Assembly (NCBI GenBank): GCA_963846855.1
Contig: CAWJXK010000008.1
Location: 1,240,001-1,304,000 of the forward strand
From: CAIWHR01 sp963846855
GTDB taxonomy: Bacteria; Pseudomonadota; Gammaproteobacteria; Burkholderiales; Casimicrobiaceae
Reading direction: 5' to 3'
Length of the DNA: 64,000 nucleotides
This document shows positions 16,079 to 24,913 of this stretch, in pieces (the first letter of the stretch is position 1; the number at the start of each line of letters is the position of its first letter). Under the pieces are notes generated by a model. The model was not told the DNA's origin and did no database searches. It was given only the letters and a program-made list of their open reading frames with translations. The translations under genes were made by a program, and so were the position numbers.

Positions 16079-16298
16079 TCGTCAAGCGCCGTCTGTCGGG
16101 CGGCGGACGGGGAAGATCCGTCGCGAACAGGCGACGGCTGGTGGACCGGCCCAAGCGCGCCCAGGCGATCCCGGCCGGGCGCCAAAACCGTGACACGGAA
16201 AGGTCAGTACGGAATCCGCGTCGGCCCGTCGGGCCGATCGACGGGCGGTGGCGCTTCGCCCGTCGGGACGCGCGCCCCACGACGACCGGCACCGCCGG

Positions 16299-17291
16299 TC
16301 AGACGATCCGGACGAGCTGCTTGCCGAAGTTCTCGCCCTTCAGGAGCGCGATCAGACCCTTCGGCGCGCTCTCGAGCCCGTCGACGACCGACTCGCGGTA
16401 CTTGAGCTTGCCGTCGGCGAAGAGCGCGCCGAGTCCCTTGATCGCCTCGCCGTAGCGGCTCGCCCAGTCGAACACGATCATCCCCTGCATCCGGATGCGA
16501 TTGACGAGAATCGAGCGCATCATCTTGTAACCGTAAGGCTCGGTCGCGTTGTACTCGGCGATCAGTCCGCAGACGACGACGCGCGAATGCAGGTTCATCA
16601 CGCGGAGCAGCGTGTCGAGAATCTCGGCGCCGACGTTGTCGAAGAAGACGTCGACGCCGCTCGGGCAGTTCGCGCGTAGCGCGGCGAGAAGGCCGCCGGC
16701 CTTGTAATCGATGCACGCGTCGAAGCCGAGCTCGCGCACCACGTAATCGCACTTCGTGGGTCCGCCGGCGATGCCAACGACGCGACAGCCGTGAACTTTC
16801 CCGAGCTGTCCGACCACGCTGCCGACCGCGCCCGATGCGGCGGACACGACCAGTGTTTCGCCTGACTTGGGCTGACCAATCTCGGACATCCCGAACCATG
16901 CGGTGATGCCCGGCATCCCGAGCACGCCGAGATAGCACGACGCCGGTGCGCGCGACACGTCGATCTTGCGCAGCGTCGCTGCCTTGGCGACGCCGCTGCT
17001 TTGCCAGCCGAGGTCCGTCAGCACCATGTCGCCGGGCGCGAGCGAGGCATCGCGCGACTCCACGACCTCGGCGACCGTCTGACCGACCATCACCTCGCCG
17101 AGCGCCGCCGGCGGTACGTAGGACTTCGCCTCGCTCATCCGGCCGCGCATGTACGGATCGAGCGAGAGCCAGCGGTTGCGCAGCAGCACCTCGCCTTCCT
17201 GCGGCACCGGCATCGGCGTTTCGACGATGCGGAAATTGTCCTCGGTGACCCAGCCCTTCGGTCGGCTTGTGAGCAGCACTTGTTTGTTCAT
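16299..17291 (-). CDS. NADP-dependent oxidoreductase, CurA / leukotriene-B4 dehydrogenase type
   Basis: The 330-aa medium-chain dehydrogenase/reductase lacks zinc ligands. It has the AxxGxxG-like nucleotide loop ASGAVGSVVGQLGKVHGCRV (about 153-172) and LGMPGITAWFGM, typical of the CurA/PTGR1 branch that reduces alpha,beta-unsaturated carbonyls with NADPH. The start MNKQVLLTSRPKGWV is the family's usual N-terminus; an in-frame ATG eight codons earlier is less likely. It stands alone, divergent from the antiporter gene. Confidence 0.88.
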   Translation of the reverse strand: MNKQVLLTSRPKGWVTEDNFRIVETPMPVPQEGEVLLRNRWLSLDPYMRGRMSEAKSYVPPAALGEVMVGQTVAEVVESRDASLAPGDMVLTDLGWQSSGVAKAATLRKIDVSRAPASCYLGVLGMPGITAWFGMSEIGQPKSGETLVVSAASGAVGSVVGQLGKVHGCRVVGIAGGPTKCDYVVRELGFDACIDYKAGGLLAALRANCPSGVDVFFDNVGAEILDTLLRVMNLHSRVVVCGLIAEYNATEPYGYKMMRSILVNRIRMQGMIVFDWASRYGEAIKGLGALFADGKLKYRESVVDGLESAPKGLIALLKGENFGKQLVRIV

Positions 17292-17419
17292 CGCGACCAT
17301 GTCGGCGTCTCGCATAGAAAGGAAGTTCGACGCTACGCGGTCGCCGCGACAGGGTCAAGGAAAGGCCCATCGCCAACTGCCTTCCAGGAAAAGATCCGCG
17401 TAGCTTGCTAGAATCACGG

Positions 17420-18487
17420 ATGGCTCGCTGGCCCCTGTGGGTTCCGATGTTCGCGACGGGCGTGCTCGTCGGCGCGATCACGATGGGCGTCGGACCGATT
17501 GGTGTCGTGCTATGCGCGCTCGCGCTGACTGGCACCGTCTTCGCCGCGGTCCATCACGCCGAAGTGGTCGCGCACCGCGTCGGTGAACCGCTCGGGACGC
17601 TGGTGCTCGCCGTAGCGGTGACGGTGATCGAGGTCTCGCTGATCCTTGCACTGATGCTCGCGGATGCGGAGAAGGGGAGCGTCATCGCCCGCGACACGAT
17701 CTACGCAGCGGTGATGATCATCTGCAATGGCGTCGTCGGCGTGTGCGTCCTGGTGGGAAGCCTTGCGCATCGCGAGCAGACGTTCCGCGTGGAAGGCGCC
17801 GGCGCGGCACTGTCGGCACTGATCGCGCTGTCGGTGCTGTCGCTCGTGCTTCCCGATTTCACGACGACGACGAGTGCCGGCACCTACAGCGGCGCGCAGC
17901 TCGCGTTCGCTGCCGTGGCGTCGTTGCTGCTGTGGGCCGTATTCGTGTTCATCCAGACGGTCCGCCACCGCGACTATTTCCTTCCGACGGAAGATGCCTC
18001 GGACCAGACAGTGCACGCCGATCCGCCGTCGGACCGCGCGGCGTGGGGGAGCTTCGGATTGCTACTGGTGTCGCTGGTCGCGGTCGTCGGGCTCGCGAAA
18101 ATGCTCTCCGCGCCGATCGAGCACGGATTGGCGATCGCCGGCGCCCCGCAGGCAGTGGTCGGGATCGTGATCGCGCTCCTCGTGCTTATGCCCGAGACGT
18201 GGGCGGCCGTGCGTGCAGCGCGCGCGAATCGCCTGCAGACCAGCATGAATCTCGCGCTCGGATCCGCGCTAGCGAGCATCGGCCTGACGATACCCGTGGT
18301 GGCGGTCGCAGCGATCGGCTTCGGGCTTCCGCTGATCCTGGGCCTGGAGCCCAAGGACGTCGTGATGCTCAGCCTGACGTTGCTCGTCAGCGCCGTCACG
18401 CTTGGGACCGGCCGTACCCACGTCATGCAGGGAGCCGTGCACCTGGTTCTCTTCGCGGCGTTCCTGTTTCTCGCGTTGGTGCCCTGA
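17420..18487 (+). CDS. Calcium:proton antiporter (CaCA family)
   Basis: The 355-aa membrane protein has about 11 hydrophobic segments in two inverted halves. The alpha-repeat acidic motifs are visible: GTLVLAVAVTVIEVSLILAL (about 60-80) and NLALGSALASIGLTIPVVAV (about 280-300), the ion-binding regions of ChaA-type Ca2+/H+ (or Na+/H+) antiporters. A hydrophilic loop at about 185-205 separates the halves. ATG 17420 was chosen over an upstream TTG that adds five residues. Confidence 0.85.
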   Translation: MARWPLWVPMFATGVLVGAITMGVGPIGVVLCALALTGTVFAAVHHAEVVAHRVGEPLGTLVLAVAVTVIEVSLILALMLADAEKGSVIARDTIYAAVMIICNGVVGVCVLVGSLAHREQTFRVEGAGAALSALIALSVLSLVLPDFTTTTSAGTYSGAQLAFAAVASLLLWAVFVFIQTVRHRDYFLPTEDASDQTVHADPPSDRAAWGSFGLLLVSLVAVVGLAKMLSAPIEHGLAIAGAPQAVVGIVIALLVLMPETWAAVRAARANRLQTSMNLALGSALASIGLTIPVVAVAAIGFGLPLILGLEPKDVVMLSLTLLVSAVTLGTGRTHVMQGAVHLVLFAAFLFLALVP

Positions 18488-18611
18488 GCGAGGGAAGTGC
18501 GGGCCCGAGGCGGCCATCTGTCAGAGCGGCGACGCGCTTGCGCAGGCGATCGCGCATCCCGGACCCAGCTCCTTGTCATCGACCGCGAACCGTGACGGCC
18601 CGAGGCAGCCG

Positions 18612-18638
18612 AAAAAAAAAGCGGGCCCGAAGGCCCGC
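18612..18638 (-). terminator. Rho-independent terminator of the Do-family protease gene
   Basis: A 7-bp GC stem (GCGGGCC/GGCCCGC) with CGAA loop is followed on the minus strand by nine T residues. It is 21 bp past the protease stop codon. Confidence 0.88.
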
Positions 18639-18659
18639 GGAAGGAGTCACCAAAGCGAA

Positions 18660-20105
18660 TCAGCCAATGGTCACCGGAATGAAGATTCGCGCCTCGTCGC
18701 GCTGAATCAGGAGCGCGACGGTCTTGCCCGCCTTGCCGATGAGCTCCTTCAGCTGCTCGGGGCTCTTCACCTGCGTGTTGTTGACGGCGACGATCACGTC
18801 GCCCGGGCGCACGCCCGCCTTGGCGGCGGCGCCGGCGACGTCCTCGACGACGACACCGGTGACGCCGTCGGCCGACTTGCGCTCCTCGGGCGACAGCGCG
18901 CGCACCGCGACGCCCAGCTTGCCCTGACTCGCGACGTCTGTGGCGTCGGCGACGACGGCGGCATCGGAGATCTCGCCGATCTTCGCCGAGACGCTCATCG
19001 CCTTGCCGGCGCGCCAGACGTCGAGCGCGACGGTCGAGCCCGGCTTCACCTTCGCGACCATCGGCGGAAGGTCGGCCGACCGGCTGATCGGCTTGCCGTC
19101 GAACTTGAGGATCACGTCACCCGCCTCGATGCCGGCTTTCGCCGCGGGTCCGTCCTTCACGACGGAGCCGACCAGCGCGCCGCCCGGCTTGGGCAGCCCG
19201 AAGGTCTCGGCCAGCGATTGATTGACTTCCTGGATCGACACGCCGAGCCGGCCGTGGCTCACCTTGCCGTTGTGGGCGATCTGGTCTTTCACGTCCATCG
19301 CCACGTCGATCGGTATCGCGAAGGCGAGGCCCTGGAATCCGCCGCTGCGGCTGAAGATCTGCGAGTTGATGCCGATGACTTCACCCTTGAGGTTGAACAG
19401 CGGTCCGCCCGAGTTGCCCGGATTCACCGCCGCGTCGGTCTGGATGAACGGCACGGCGGCGTCGCCCGGCAGCGAACGGCCCTTCGCGCTGACGATGCCT
19501 GCGGTCACTGTGTTGTCGAGGCCGAAGGGCGCGCCGATCGCGACGACCCATTCACCGACGCGCGTCCCGGCGGGATCGCCGATCGCGACGACGGGAAGAT
19601 CCTTGGCGTCGATCTTCAGCACGGCGATATCCGTGGTCTTGTCCTTGCCGAGGACCTTGGCCGTGTACTCGCGCTTGTCGGTGAGCGTGACGACCACCGT
19701 ATCGGCGCCGTCGACGACGTGGGCATTGGTCAGCACGATGCCGTCGGGGCTCACGATGAAGCCGGAGCCGAGACCCTGCGACGGCCCTTCGTCGGGCATC
19801 TGCGGCATCGGGAAATTGCGGAAGAACGGAGGGAGGTCATCCTGGTTGGGCATGTTGCGAAACATGCGGCCCGACACCTTGTGCGCTTCCTTGCTGACGG
19901 CAATGTGCACGACCGCAGGGCCTTGCCTTGCCGCAAGGTCCGCAAAATCGGGCAGCGTGACCTGCGGGGACGCGCTCGCGACGGCGGGCGTCGCCGCGCC
20001 GGCATGCCTGATGGTGCCAAGGCGGTCCGCGGTGACGGCGCCGGCGGCGAAGACGCCGACGACGGCCATCGCCACCAGGCTCTTCCTCAATGTGTTCGCT
20101 TGCAT
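18660..20105 (-). CDS. DegP/HtrA-type Do family serine protease
   Basis: The 481-aa periplasmic protease has an N-terminal signal (LVAMAVVGVFAAGAVTA, about 10-26), a trypsin-like domain with His129 (LTNAHVVDG), Asp159 (TTDIAVLKID) and Ser232 (NPGNSGGPLF), and two PDZ domains (about 275-365 and 385-475). This is the DegP/MucD layout for quality control of envelope proteins. ATG 20105 follows AAGGAGAG by about 5 bp; open frame further upstream has no signal peptide. It ends in a strong terminator and is divergent from the unknown two-gene cassette. Confidence 0.93.
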   Translation of the reverse strand: MQANTLRKSLVAMAVVGVFAAGAVTADRLGTIRHAGAATPAVASASPQVTLPDFADLAARQGPAVVHIAVSKEAHKVSGRMFRNMPNQDDLPPFFRNFPMPQMPDEGPSQGLGSGFIVSPDGIVLTNAHVVDGADTVVVTLTDKREYTAKVLGKDKTTDIAVLKIDAKDLPVVAIGDPAGTRVGEWVVAIGAPFGLDNTVTAGIVSAKGRSLPGDAAVPFIQTDAAVNPGNSGGPLFNLKGEVIGINSQIFSRSGGFQGLAFAIPIDVAMDVKDQIAHNGKVSHGRLGVSIQEVNQSLAETFGLPKPGGALVGSVVKDGPAAKAGIEAGDVILKFDGKPISRSADLPPMVAKVKPGSTVALDVWRAGKAMSVSAKIGEISDAAVVADATDVASQGKLGVAVRALSPEERKSADGVTGVVVEDVAGAAAKAGVRPGDVIVAVNNTQVKSPEQLKELIGKAGKTVALLIQRDEARIFIPVTIG

Positions 20106-20232
20106 CGCTCTCTCCTTGCGGGACGGTGCGGAGGCGGGGGAGATGCCTCCACTGCCGGCAGGGTAGGGACGAAGACTTAAGCCTGAATTAAGAGTGCAAC
20201 CTGCGGCCGGAGGTTGCGCGGTTCGCGCCAAG

Positions 20233-20250
20233 TTGGTACTATTATACCAA
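20233..20250. promoter_or_regulatory. Inverted repeat between the protease gene and the two-gene cassette
   Basis: TTGGTA and TACCAA flank a 6-bp AT-rich spacer (ctatta). It lies 58 bp upstream of the cassette's first ATG and about 130 bp from the protease start. A symmetrical operator is likely; the ribbon-helix-helix-like second cassette gene is a candidate binder (inference). Confidence 0.4.
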
Positions 20251-20307
20251 TGTACCGATTTGGCCGCAGCCATCGCGAGCGACGACCGGGCGGTAGGGAG
20301 ACGCACC

Positions 20308-20724
20308 ATGCAAGATGCCGAATTCCTCGAGCGCTTCGAGCAAGGCACGCTGGCGCCGGCAACGTTCCGCCACGCCGACCACGTGCGGGCGGCGTGGCTG
20401 ATGCTGCAGGCGCATCCAGGCTTCGACGGCCTCGAGCGCTATTGCGACGGGATTCGCTCGCTCGCGCGTGCGGCGAACCGTCCCGCGCTCTATCACGAGA
20501 CGATCACGTGGGCCTATTTGCTCCTGATCCGCGAGCGCCGCGCGCGCATGCCGAAGTCTCATGCATGGGAGGCGTTCGCGTCGGCCAACCCCGATCTCTT
20601 TCTCTGGAATCCCGGTGTGCTGGACCGCCTGTACCGGAAGCGGACACTGCAATCGGATCTTGCGCGGACGTGCTTCGTGCTGCCCGATCTCGCGCTCGAG
20701 CCGACGGAGGATCGCATCTCATGA
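20308..20724 (+). CDS. Conserved protein of unknown function
   Basis: The 138-aa soluble protein begins MQDAEFLERFEQGTLAPATF and contains FRHADHVRAAWLML (about 20-33), RPALYHETITWAYLLLI (about 59-75) and WEAFASANPDLFLW. The histidine pair in FRHADH and YHET is conserved-looking and may bind a metal. I recall similar uncharacterised proteins across proteobacteria but no known function. The ATG at 20308 is the first start that gives this N-terminus; the ribosome site (GGGAG) is 7 bp upstream. Its stop overlaps the next ATG (ATGA). Confidence 0.7.
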   Translation: MQDAEFLERFEQGTLAPATFRHADHVRAAWLMLQAHPGFDGLERYCDGIRSLARAANRPALYHETITWAYLLLIRERRARMPKSHAWEAFASANPDLFLWNPGVLDRLYRKRTLQSDLARTCFVLPDLALEPTEDRIS

Positions 20725-21056
20725 GCGCGCCACGATCGAAAGCCAGCCGGAAGCCCGCCATCGCGACGGCCGGCGCAATTCCTGTGGAGCGCGTGCAAAC
20801 GGGGATTCGCGTCGAGCGACGCCTGCTCAAGGTGCTGAAAGGCATTGCCGAATACCATGACATGACGCTCGGCGATCTGCTGGAGGGTGTGTGTCTTCAC
20901 GCGATCGAGGGCAAGGCGCCCTTCGGCAAGGAAACCGTTGCACTCGCGGCCGAGCTCAAACGGCTCTACGGCCTCGACCTCGACGCCACGGCGAGCCACC
21001 GGATGCGCGAAACGGCCCGGGCGCGCGCCGGCCGACCCGGGCGCACACCGCGATGA
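20721..21056 (+). CDS. Ribbon-helix-helix-like protein
   Basis: The 111-aa product has a basic N-terminus, then VERVQTGIRVERRLLKVLKG (about 22-41) and IAEYHDMTLGDLLEGVCLHA, a strand-helix-helix pattern like ribbon-helix-helix DNA-binding proteins, then an acidic/hydrophobic segment (ELKRLYGLDLDATASHRM) and a basic tail. The ATGA overlap with the upstream gene indicates a two-gene cassette. No membrane segments. The fold call is moderate; the role may be autoregulation of the cassette. Confidence 0.6.
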   Translation: MSAPRSKASRKPAIATAGAIPVERVQTGIRVERRLLKVLKGIAEYHDMTLGDLLEGVCLHAIEGKAPFGKETVALAAELKRLYGLDLDATASHRMRETARARAGRPGRTPR

Positions 21057-21067
21057 ATCAGGGCGTC

Positions 21068-22423
21068 CTATCGTGCCGCGGCGAAGCGCACGGTAACGCC
21101 AAGCCCTTCACCCGCATCGCTCGCGATGCCGGCGCCGAGCGTGATGGTCGCGTCGTGGCGATCGGCGACGCGCTTCACGATGGCCAGTCCGAGCCCGCTC
21201 CCGGGAACGGCCGCCGACGCCTGCGTGGTCACGCGGTAGAAGCGGTCGAACACGCGCGAGCGCTGGTCCGATGCGATGCCCGGACCGGAGTCGCGCACGG
21301 CGAGGACGGCCTCCGCGCCTTCGCGTGACACGTCGGCGTCGACGCGCCCGCCTGCCGGCGTGTAGCGCAACGCGTTGTCGATCAGATTGCCGATCAGCAC
21401 GCGCAGCCCAGTCGCGTCGCCAGTCACGACGGTGTTGCCGGGTACGTCATTCGCGGCGGTGAATTCGAGGTCGATGCCGCGCTCCGCCGCCATCGCGGCG
21501 TACTCCGCGGCGACGGCGCGGCCGAGCTCGCCCAGGTTGACCGGCGCCATCGGCCGATCGGTCACGCCCGGCTCCTCGCGCGCGAGCGCCAGCAGCTGCT
21601 CGACAAGGTGCGTCGCCCGCGCGAGGCCCATCTTCAGTGCGGCGAGCGCCGCCTTGCGCTCCTCCTCGCTCCCCGCGCGTTCGGCGAGCTGCGCCTGCAG
21701 ATCCACCGCGGTGAGCGGCGTGCGCAGCTCATGCGCCGCGTCGGCGATGAAAGCGCGCTGCGCGCCCTGCGCGCGATCGAGGCGCCCCAAGAGACCGTTG
21801 AGCGCGCGGACCAGCGGGCGGATCTCGGCGGGAAGGCCGGCTTCGGCGACCGGATCGAGTGCCCGCGGCGAGCGCGCGGCCACGGCGGTCGCGATCTCGC
21901 GCAACGGACGCAGCCCGCGGGCGATGCCGAGCCACACGAGCAGGGCGACGAGCGGGACGATGGCCAGCAGCGGGATGATCGTGCGCAGCGCCATGCTCGC
22001 CGCCAGCTCGCGCCGCACGCTCATGGGTTGTGCGACCTGCAGCACGCGCTCGCCGGCGAGCAGGCTGAACACGCGCCACTCGCCAGCCTCGGTCGACACG
22101 GTGTTGAATCCGAGCTGCGCGAATTGCGGAAGCGCTTGCTGCGGGCGCGAGAGGTAGATCCGTACGCCGTTGCGATCCCAGATCTGCAGGACGAGCTCGT
22201 CCTCGTGCCCGGTGAGTCCCGTGGCGGACCCTCCGATCGGAACACCGGTCAGCGGAACGCCGGCGAGCGAGGCCGCGGTCTCGCGCAGCTGATAGTCGAA
22301 GAGCTCGTTCGCCTCGGCACGCGCGCGGAGATACGTTCCGCTGGCGGCAACGGCAACCAGCGCGATCAGGCCGAGGGAGAGCAGCAGCAGGAGCTCGCGC
22401 CGGATCGAGCGGACCGGCGTCAT
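21068..22423 (-). CDS. Sensor histidine kinase, QseC-like
   Basis: The 451-aa kinase has membrane segments at about 10-28 and 148-168 enclosing a periplasmic sensor, a HAMP linker (about 170-222), a HisKA domain with the phospho-accepting His231 (DAAHELRTPLTAVD), and a HATPase domain with N-box LIGNLIDNALRYTPAGG (about 344-360), DSGPGIA and GSGLGLAIVKR. The domain order and short N-terminus match the QseC/PmrB group. Its ATG overlaps the stop of the response regulator (22420-22423), so the pair is co-translated. The signal sensed is not predictable from sequence. Confidence 0.9.
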   Translation of the reverse strand: MTPVRSIRRELLLLLSLGLIALVAVAASGTYLRARAEANELFDYQLRETAASLAGVPLTGVPIGGSATGLTGHEDELVLQIWDRNGVRIYLSRPQQALPQFAQLGFNTVSTEAGEWRVFSLLAGERVLQVAQPMSVRRELAASMALRTIIPLLAIVPLVALLVWLGIARGLRPLREIATAVAARSPRALDPVAEAGLPAEIRPLVRALNGLLGRLDRAQGAQRAFIADAAHELRTPLTAVDLQAQLAERAGSEEERKAALAALKMGLARATHLVEQLLALAREEPGVTDRPMAPVNLGELGRAVAAEYAAMAAERGIDLEFTAANDVPGNTVVTGDATGLRVLIGNLIDNALRYTPAGGRVDADVSREGAEAVLAVRDSGPGIASDQRSRVFDRFYRVTTQASAAVPGSGLGLAIVKRVADRHDATITLGAGIASDAGEGLGVTVRFAAAR

Positions 22424-23094
22424 GCGCGCGCCTCGCCGGGCGGCACCAGCGTCCAGCCCACACCGCGAACGTTCCTGATCGTCTCCGCGCCGAGCTTGCG
22501 GCGCAGCGCGTGGATGTGCACCTCGACGGCATTGCTCTCGACCTCCTCATTCCAGCCGTAGAGCTTGTCCTCGAGCTGCGCGCGCGACAGGACCGCGCCC
22601 GGCCGCTCGGCCAGCGCGTGGAGCAATGCGAATTCGCGTGCGGAAAGCATGACCGGCGCGCCGTCGAGGCGGATGGCATGCGTTGCGGGATCGATCTCGA
22701 GCGATCCGCGGACGATGCGTGGCGCCGCGCGCCCCGCGCCGCGCCGCGACAGCGCGCGTATGCGCGCGGCGAGCTCGCGAAGCTCGAACGGCTTGACGAG
22801 ATAGTCGTCGGCGCCGGCATCGAGGCCGGCGACCCGGTCGGCCACCGCATCGCGCGCCGTGAGGATGAGGACCGGGCGCGCATCGCCTTCGCGCCGCATC
22901 GCGCGGAGCACGTCGAGACCGGCGACGCGCGGCATGCCGAGATCGAGCAGCACGAGGTCGTGCACGTGCTCGCGCAGCGCGACCGACGCCGCCTGCCCGT
23001 CGCGCACCCAGTCGACGGTGAATCCATCCTGGCGCAGGCCTTGCCGCACGCCGGCGCCGATCATCGGGTCGTCCTCGGCAAGCAGGATGCGCAT
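22420..23094 (-). CDS. OmpR-family response regulator, QseB-like
   Basis: The 224-aa regulator has a receiver domain (1-115) with acidic pocket Glu7/Asp8/Asp9, phospho-acceptor Asp51 (LVLLDLGMPRVAG) and Lys101 (YLVKPFE), then a winged-helix OmpR-type DNA-binding domain (about 128-222, ARPGAVLSRAQLEDKLYGW, VEVHIHALRRKLG, IRNVRGVGW). It is the first gene of the pair and partners the downstream kinase. Confidence 0.93.
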   Translation of the reverse strand: MRILLAEDDPMIGAGVRQGLRQDGFTVDWVRDGQAASVALREHVHDLVLLDLGMPRVAGLDVLRAMRREGDARPVLILTARDAVADRVAGLDAGADDYLVKPFELRELAARIRALSRRGAGRAAPRIVRGSLEIDPATHAIRLDGAPVMLSAREFALLHALAERPGAVLSRAQLEDKLYGWNEEVESNAVEVHIHALRRKLGAETIRNVRGVGWTLVPPGEARA

Positions 23095-23113
23095 CGCGTC
23101 CGGTGCAGGCGGC

Positions 23114-23512
23114 CTATTTCTTGGGCTCGAAGTCGAGCGACGCGGAATTGATGCAATAGCGGAGCCCGGTCGGCCCGGGGCCGTCGTCGAACACGTGGCC
23201 GAGATGCGCGTCGCACGCCGAGCAGAGCACTTCGGTGCGGCGCATGAAATGGCTGGTGTCCGTCTGCTCGCTCACGTGCGTGCCCTCGACCGGCGCCGTG
23301 AAGCTCGGCCAGCCGCACCCGGAGTCGAATTTCGCATCCGACGCGAAGAGCTCCGTTCCGCAGCAGACGCAGCGGTACGTCCCGGCATCGTGGCTGTCCC
23401 AGTACTTGCCCGTGAACGGGCGCTCGGTCCCTTTCTTGCGGGCCACCTCGAACTGCTCCCGCGTGAGCTTTTCGCGCCATTCGGCATCGGATTTCCTGAC
23501 CTTGTCGACCAT
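23114..23512 (-). CDS. msrB: Peptide-methionine (R)-S-oxide reductase MsrB
   Basis: The 132-aa enzyme reduces the R epimer of methionine sulfoxide in proteins using thioredoxin. Zinc ligands Cys48/Cys51 (CVCC) and Cys97/Cys100 (CSAC) are present, with catalytic Cys120 in RYCINSASL. The GCGWPSF motif (66-72) and length are typical. The ATG at 23512 gives the standard N-terminus MVDKVRKSDAEW; an open frame continues far upstream but has no homologous sequence. It ends 19 bp before the response-regulator start. Confidence 0.95.
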   Translation of the reverse strand: MVDKVRKSDAEWREKLTREQFEVARKKGTERPFTGKYWDSHDAGTYRCVCCGTELFASDAKFDSGCGWPSFTAPVEGTHVSEQTDTSHFMRRTEVLCSACDAHLGHVFDDGPGPTGLRYCINSASLDFEPKK

Positions 23513-23665
23513 GCTGTCTCTCCTGCTTCCGGAATCGGCGCGCGGCGGCGCGCCTCCGATACTGTCGCGACGGCGCGGCGTCCGCTTACAGCGGCCCCGT
23601 GGCGCGAAGCGCCGGCGCGGGATCAAGTATAGTAAACGTTCTTCCGGAAACCGCCGCGCGCCCCC

Positions 23666-24871
23666 TTGAACGCCGCCCCCGCCGCCACCCTCCGCCAGGA
23701 CGTCAAGGTCATCGGCCTTGTCGGCGTCGCGCACGGAATCTCGCACTTCTTCCAGCTCGCGCTGCCGCCGCTCTTCCCGTTGCTGAAGGCGGAATTCGAC
23801 GTGCCGTTCGCGGCGCTCGGGATCCTGATGGGAGTCTTCTACGCGGCCAGCGGCTTGACCCAGTTCGCCGCCGGCATCGTCGTCGACCGGATCGGCGCGC
23901 GACCGGTGCTGCTCGGCGGAATGGCGCTCGTCGCTGGCGGCACGCTGATCGCGGGAACGGTGCCGGGGCTCTTGTGGCTCTATCCGCTCGCCGCCCTGAT
24001 GGGCGTCGGGAACGGCGTCTTCCACCCGGCCGATTTCGCGATCCTGAACACCCAGGTCGCGCCGCGCCGGCTGGGCTACGCGTACAGCATGCACGGCATC
24101 GGCGGCAATCTTGGTTATGCGATCGCGCCGGTGGTGAGCTATGCCCTCGGCGCGGCGTTCGGCTGGCGCACGGCGCTCGCGACGATGGGCGTGATCGGCG
24201 TCGTCGCACTGGGCGCGATGGCGACGCAGCGCGCGATCCTCTCGTCTCCACGCTCGCACGACGCGCACCTCGCGACGATTCGCGGCAGCCTCGCGCTGTT
24301 CGCGCAGTCGTCGATCGCGCTGTGCTTCGCGTATTTCGTGATCCAGACGTGCGCGAGCACGGGGCTGCAGACCTTCGCGCCGGCGGCGCTCAATACCGGC
24401 ATGAGCGTGCCGCTGGCGATCGCGACCTCCGCGGTGACCGCCTACCTGCTCGGCAGCACGGCGGGCATTTTCGCTGGCGGCTTTCTGGCAGCGCGGGCGA
24501 CGCGGCACGACCGCGTTGCCGTGATCGGGCTCGCGGCCGGCGCGTTGATCCTCGCGACGATCGCCGCAGGAATCGCCGCGCCGGCGCTGCTGCTGTCGCT
24601 TTTCGTTGCGGCCGGGTTTGCCGTCGGAATGACCGGCCCGTCGCGCGATCTCATCGTGCGCAGCGCCACGCCGGCCGGCGCGTCGGGGCGCGTCTACGGC
24701 TTCGTCTATTCGGGAATCGACCTGGGCGCGATGCTGGGGCCGGTATGGTTCGGATTCATGCTGGACCACGCGCTTGGCCGGCAGATGTTCTTCGTCGTCG
24801 CCGCCTTGTTTGTCGCGGCGATCGCCACGGTGACGCAGGTTCGCCGCACGATGGTCGCGCGGCCCGCCTGA
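23666..24871 (+). CDS. MFS transporter, fosmidomycin-resistance-like
   Basis: The 401-aa protein has 12 predicted membrane helices and the MFS loop motif after helix 2 (GIVVDRIGARPVLLGG, about 71-86). Its N-terminus, VGVAHGISHFFQLALPPLFP, and overall pattern resemble the Fsr (fosmidomycin resistance) branch of exporters; the actual substrate is unknown. It appears to start at TTG (23666); no nearby ATG would keep the first helix whole. It is followed 42 bp later by the glutathione transferase gene on the same strand. Confidence 0.85.
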   Translation: MNAAPAATLRQDVKVIGLVGVAHGISHFFQLALPPLFPLLKAEFDVPFAALGILMGVFYAASGLTQFAAGIVVDRIGARPVLLGGMALVAGGTLIAGTVPGLLWLYPLAALMGVGNGVFHPADFAILNTQVAPRRLGYAYSMHGIGGNLGYAIAPVVSYALGAAFGWRTALATMGVIGVVALGAMATQRAILSSPRSHDAHLATIRGSLALFAQSSIALCFAYFVIQTCASTGLQTFAPAALNTGMSVPLAIATSAVTAYLLGSTAGIFAGGFLAARATRHDRVAVIGLAAGALILATIAAGIAAPALLLSLFVAAGFAVGMTGPSRDLIVRSATPAGASGRVYGFVYSGIDLGAMLGPVWFGFMLDHALGRQMFFVVAALFVAAIATVTQVRRTMVARPA

Positions 24872-24913
24872 GCGGAACGACGAAGACACGCGCATCGAAT
24901 ACGTTCGCCCGAC

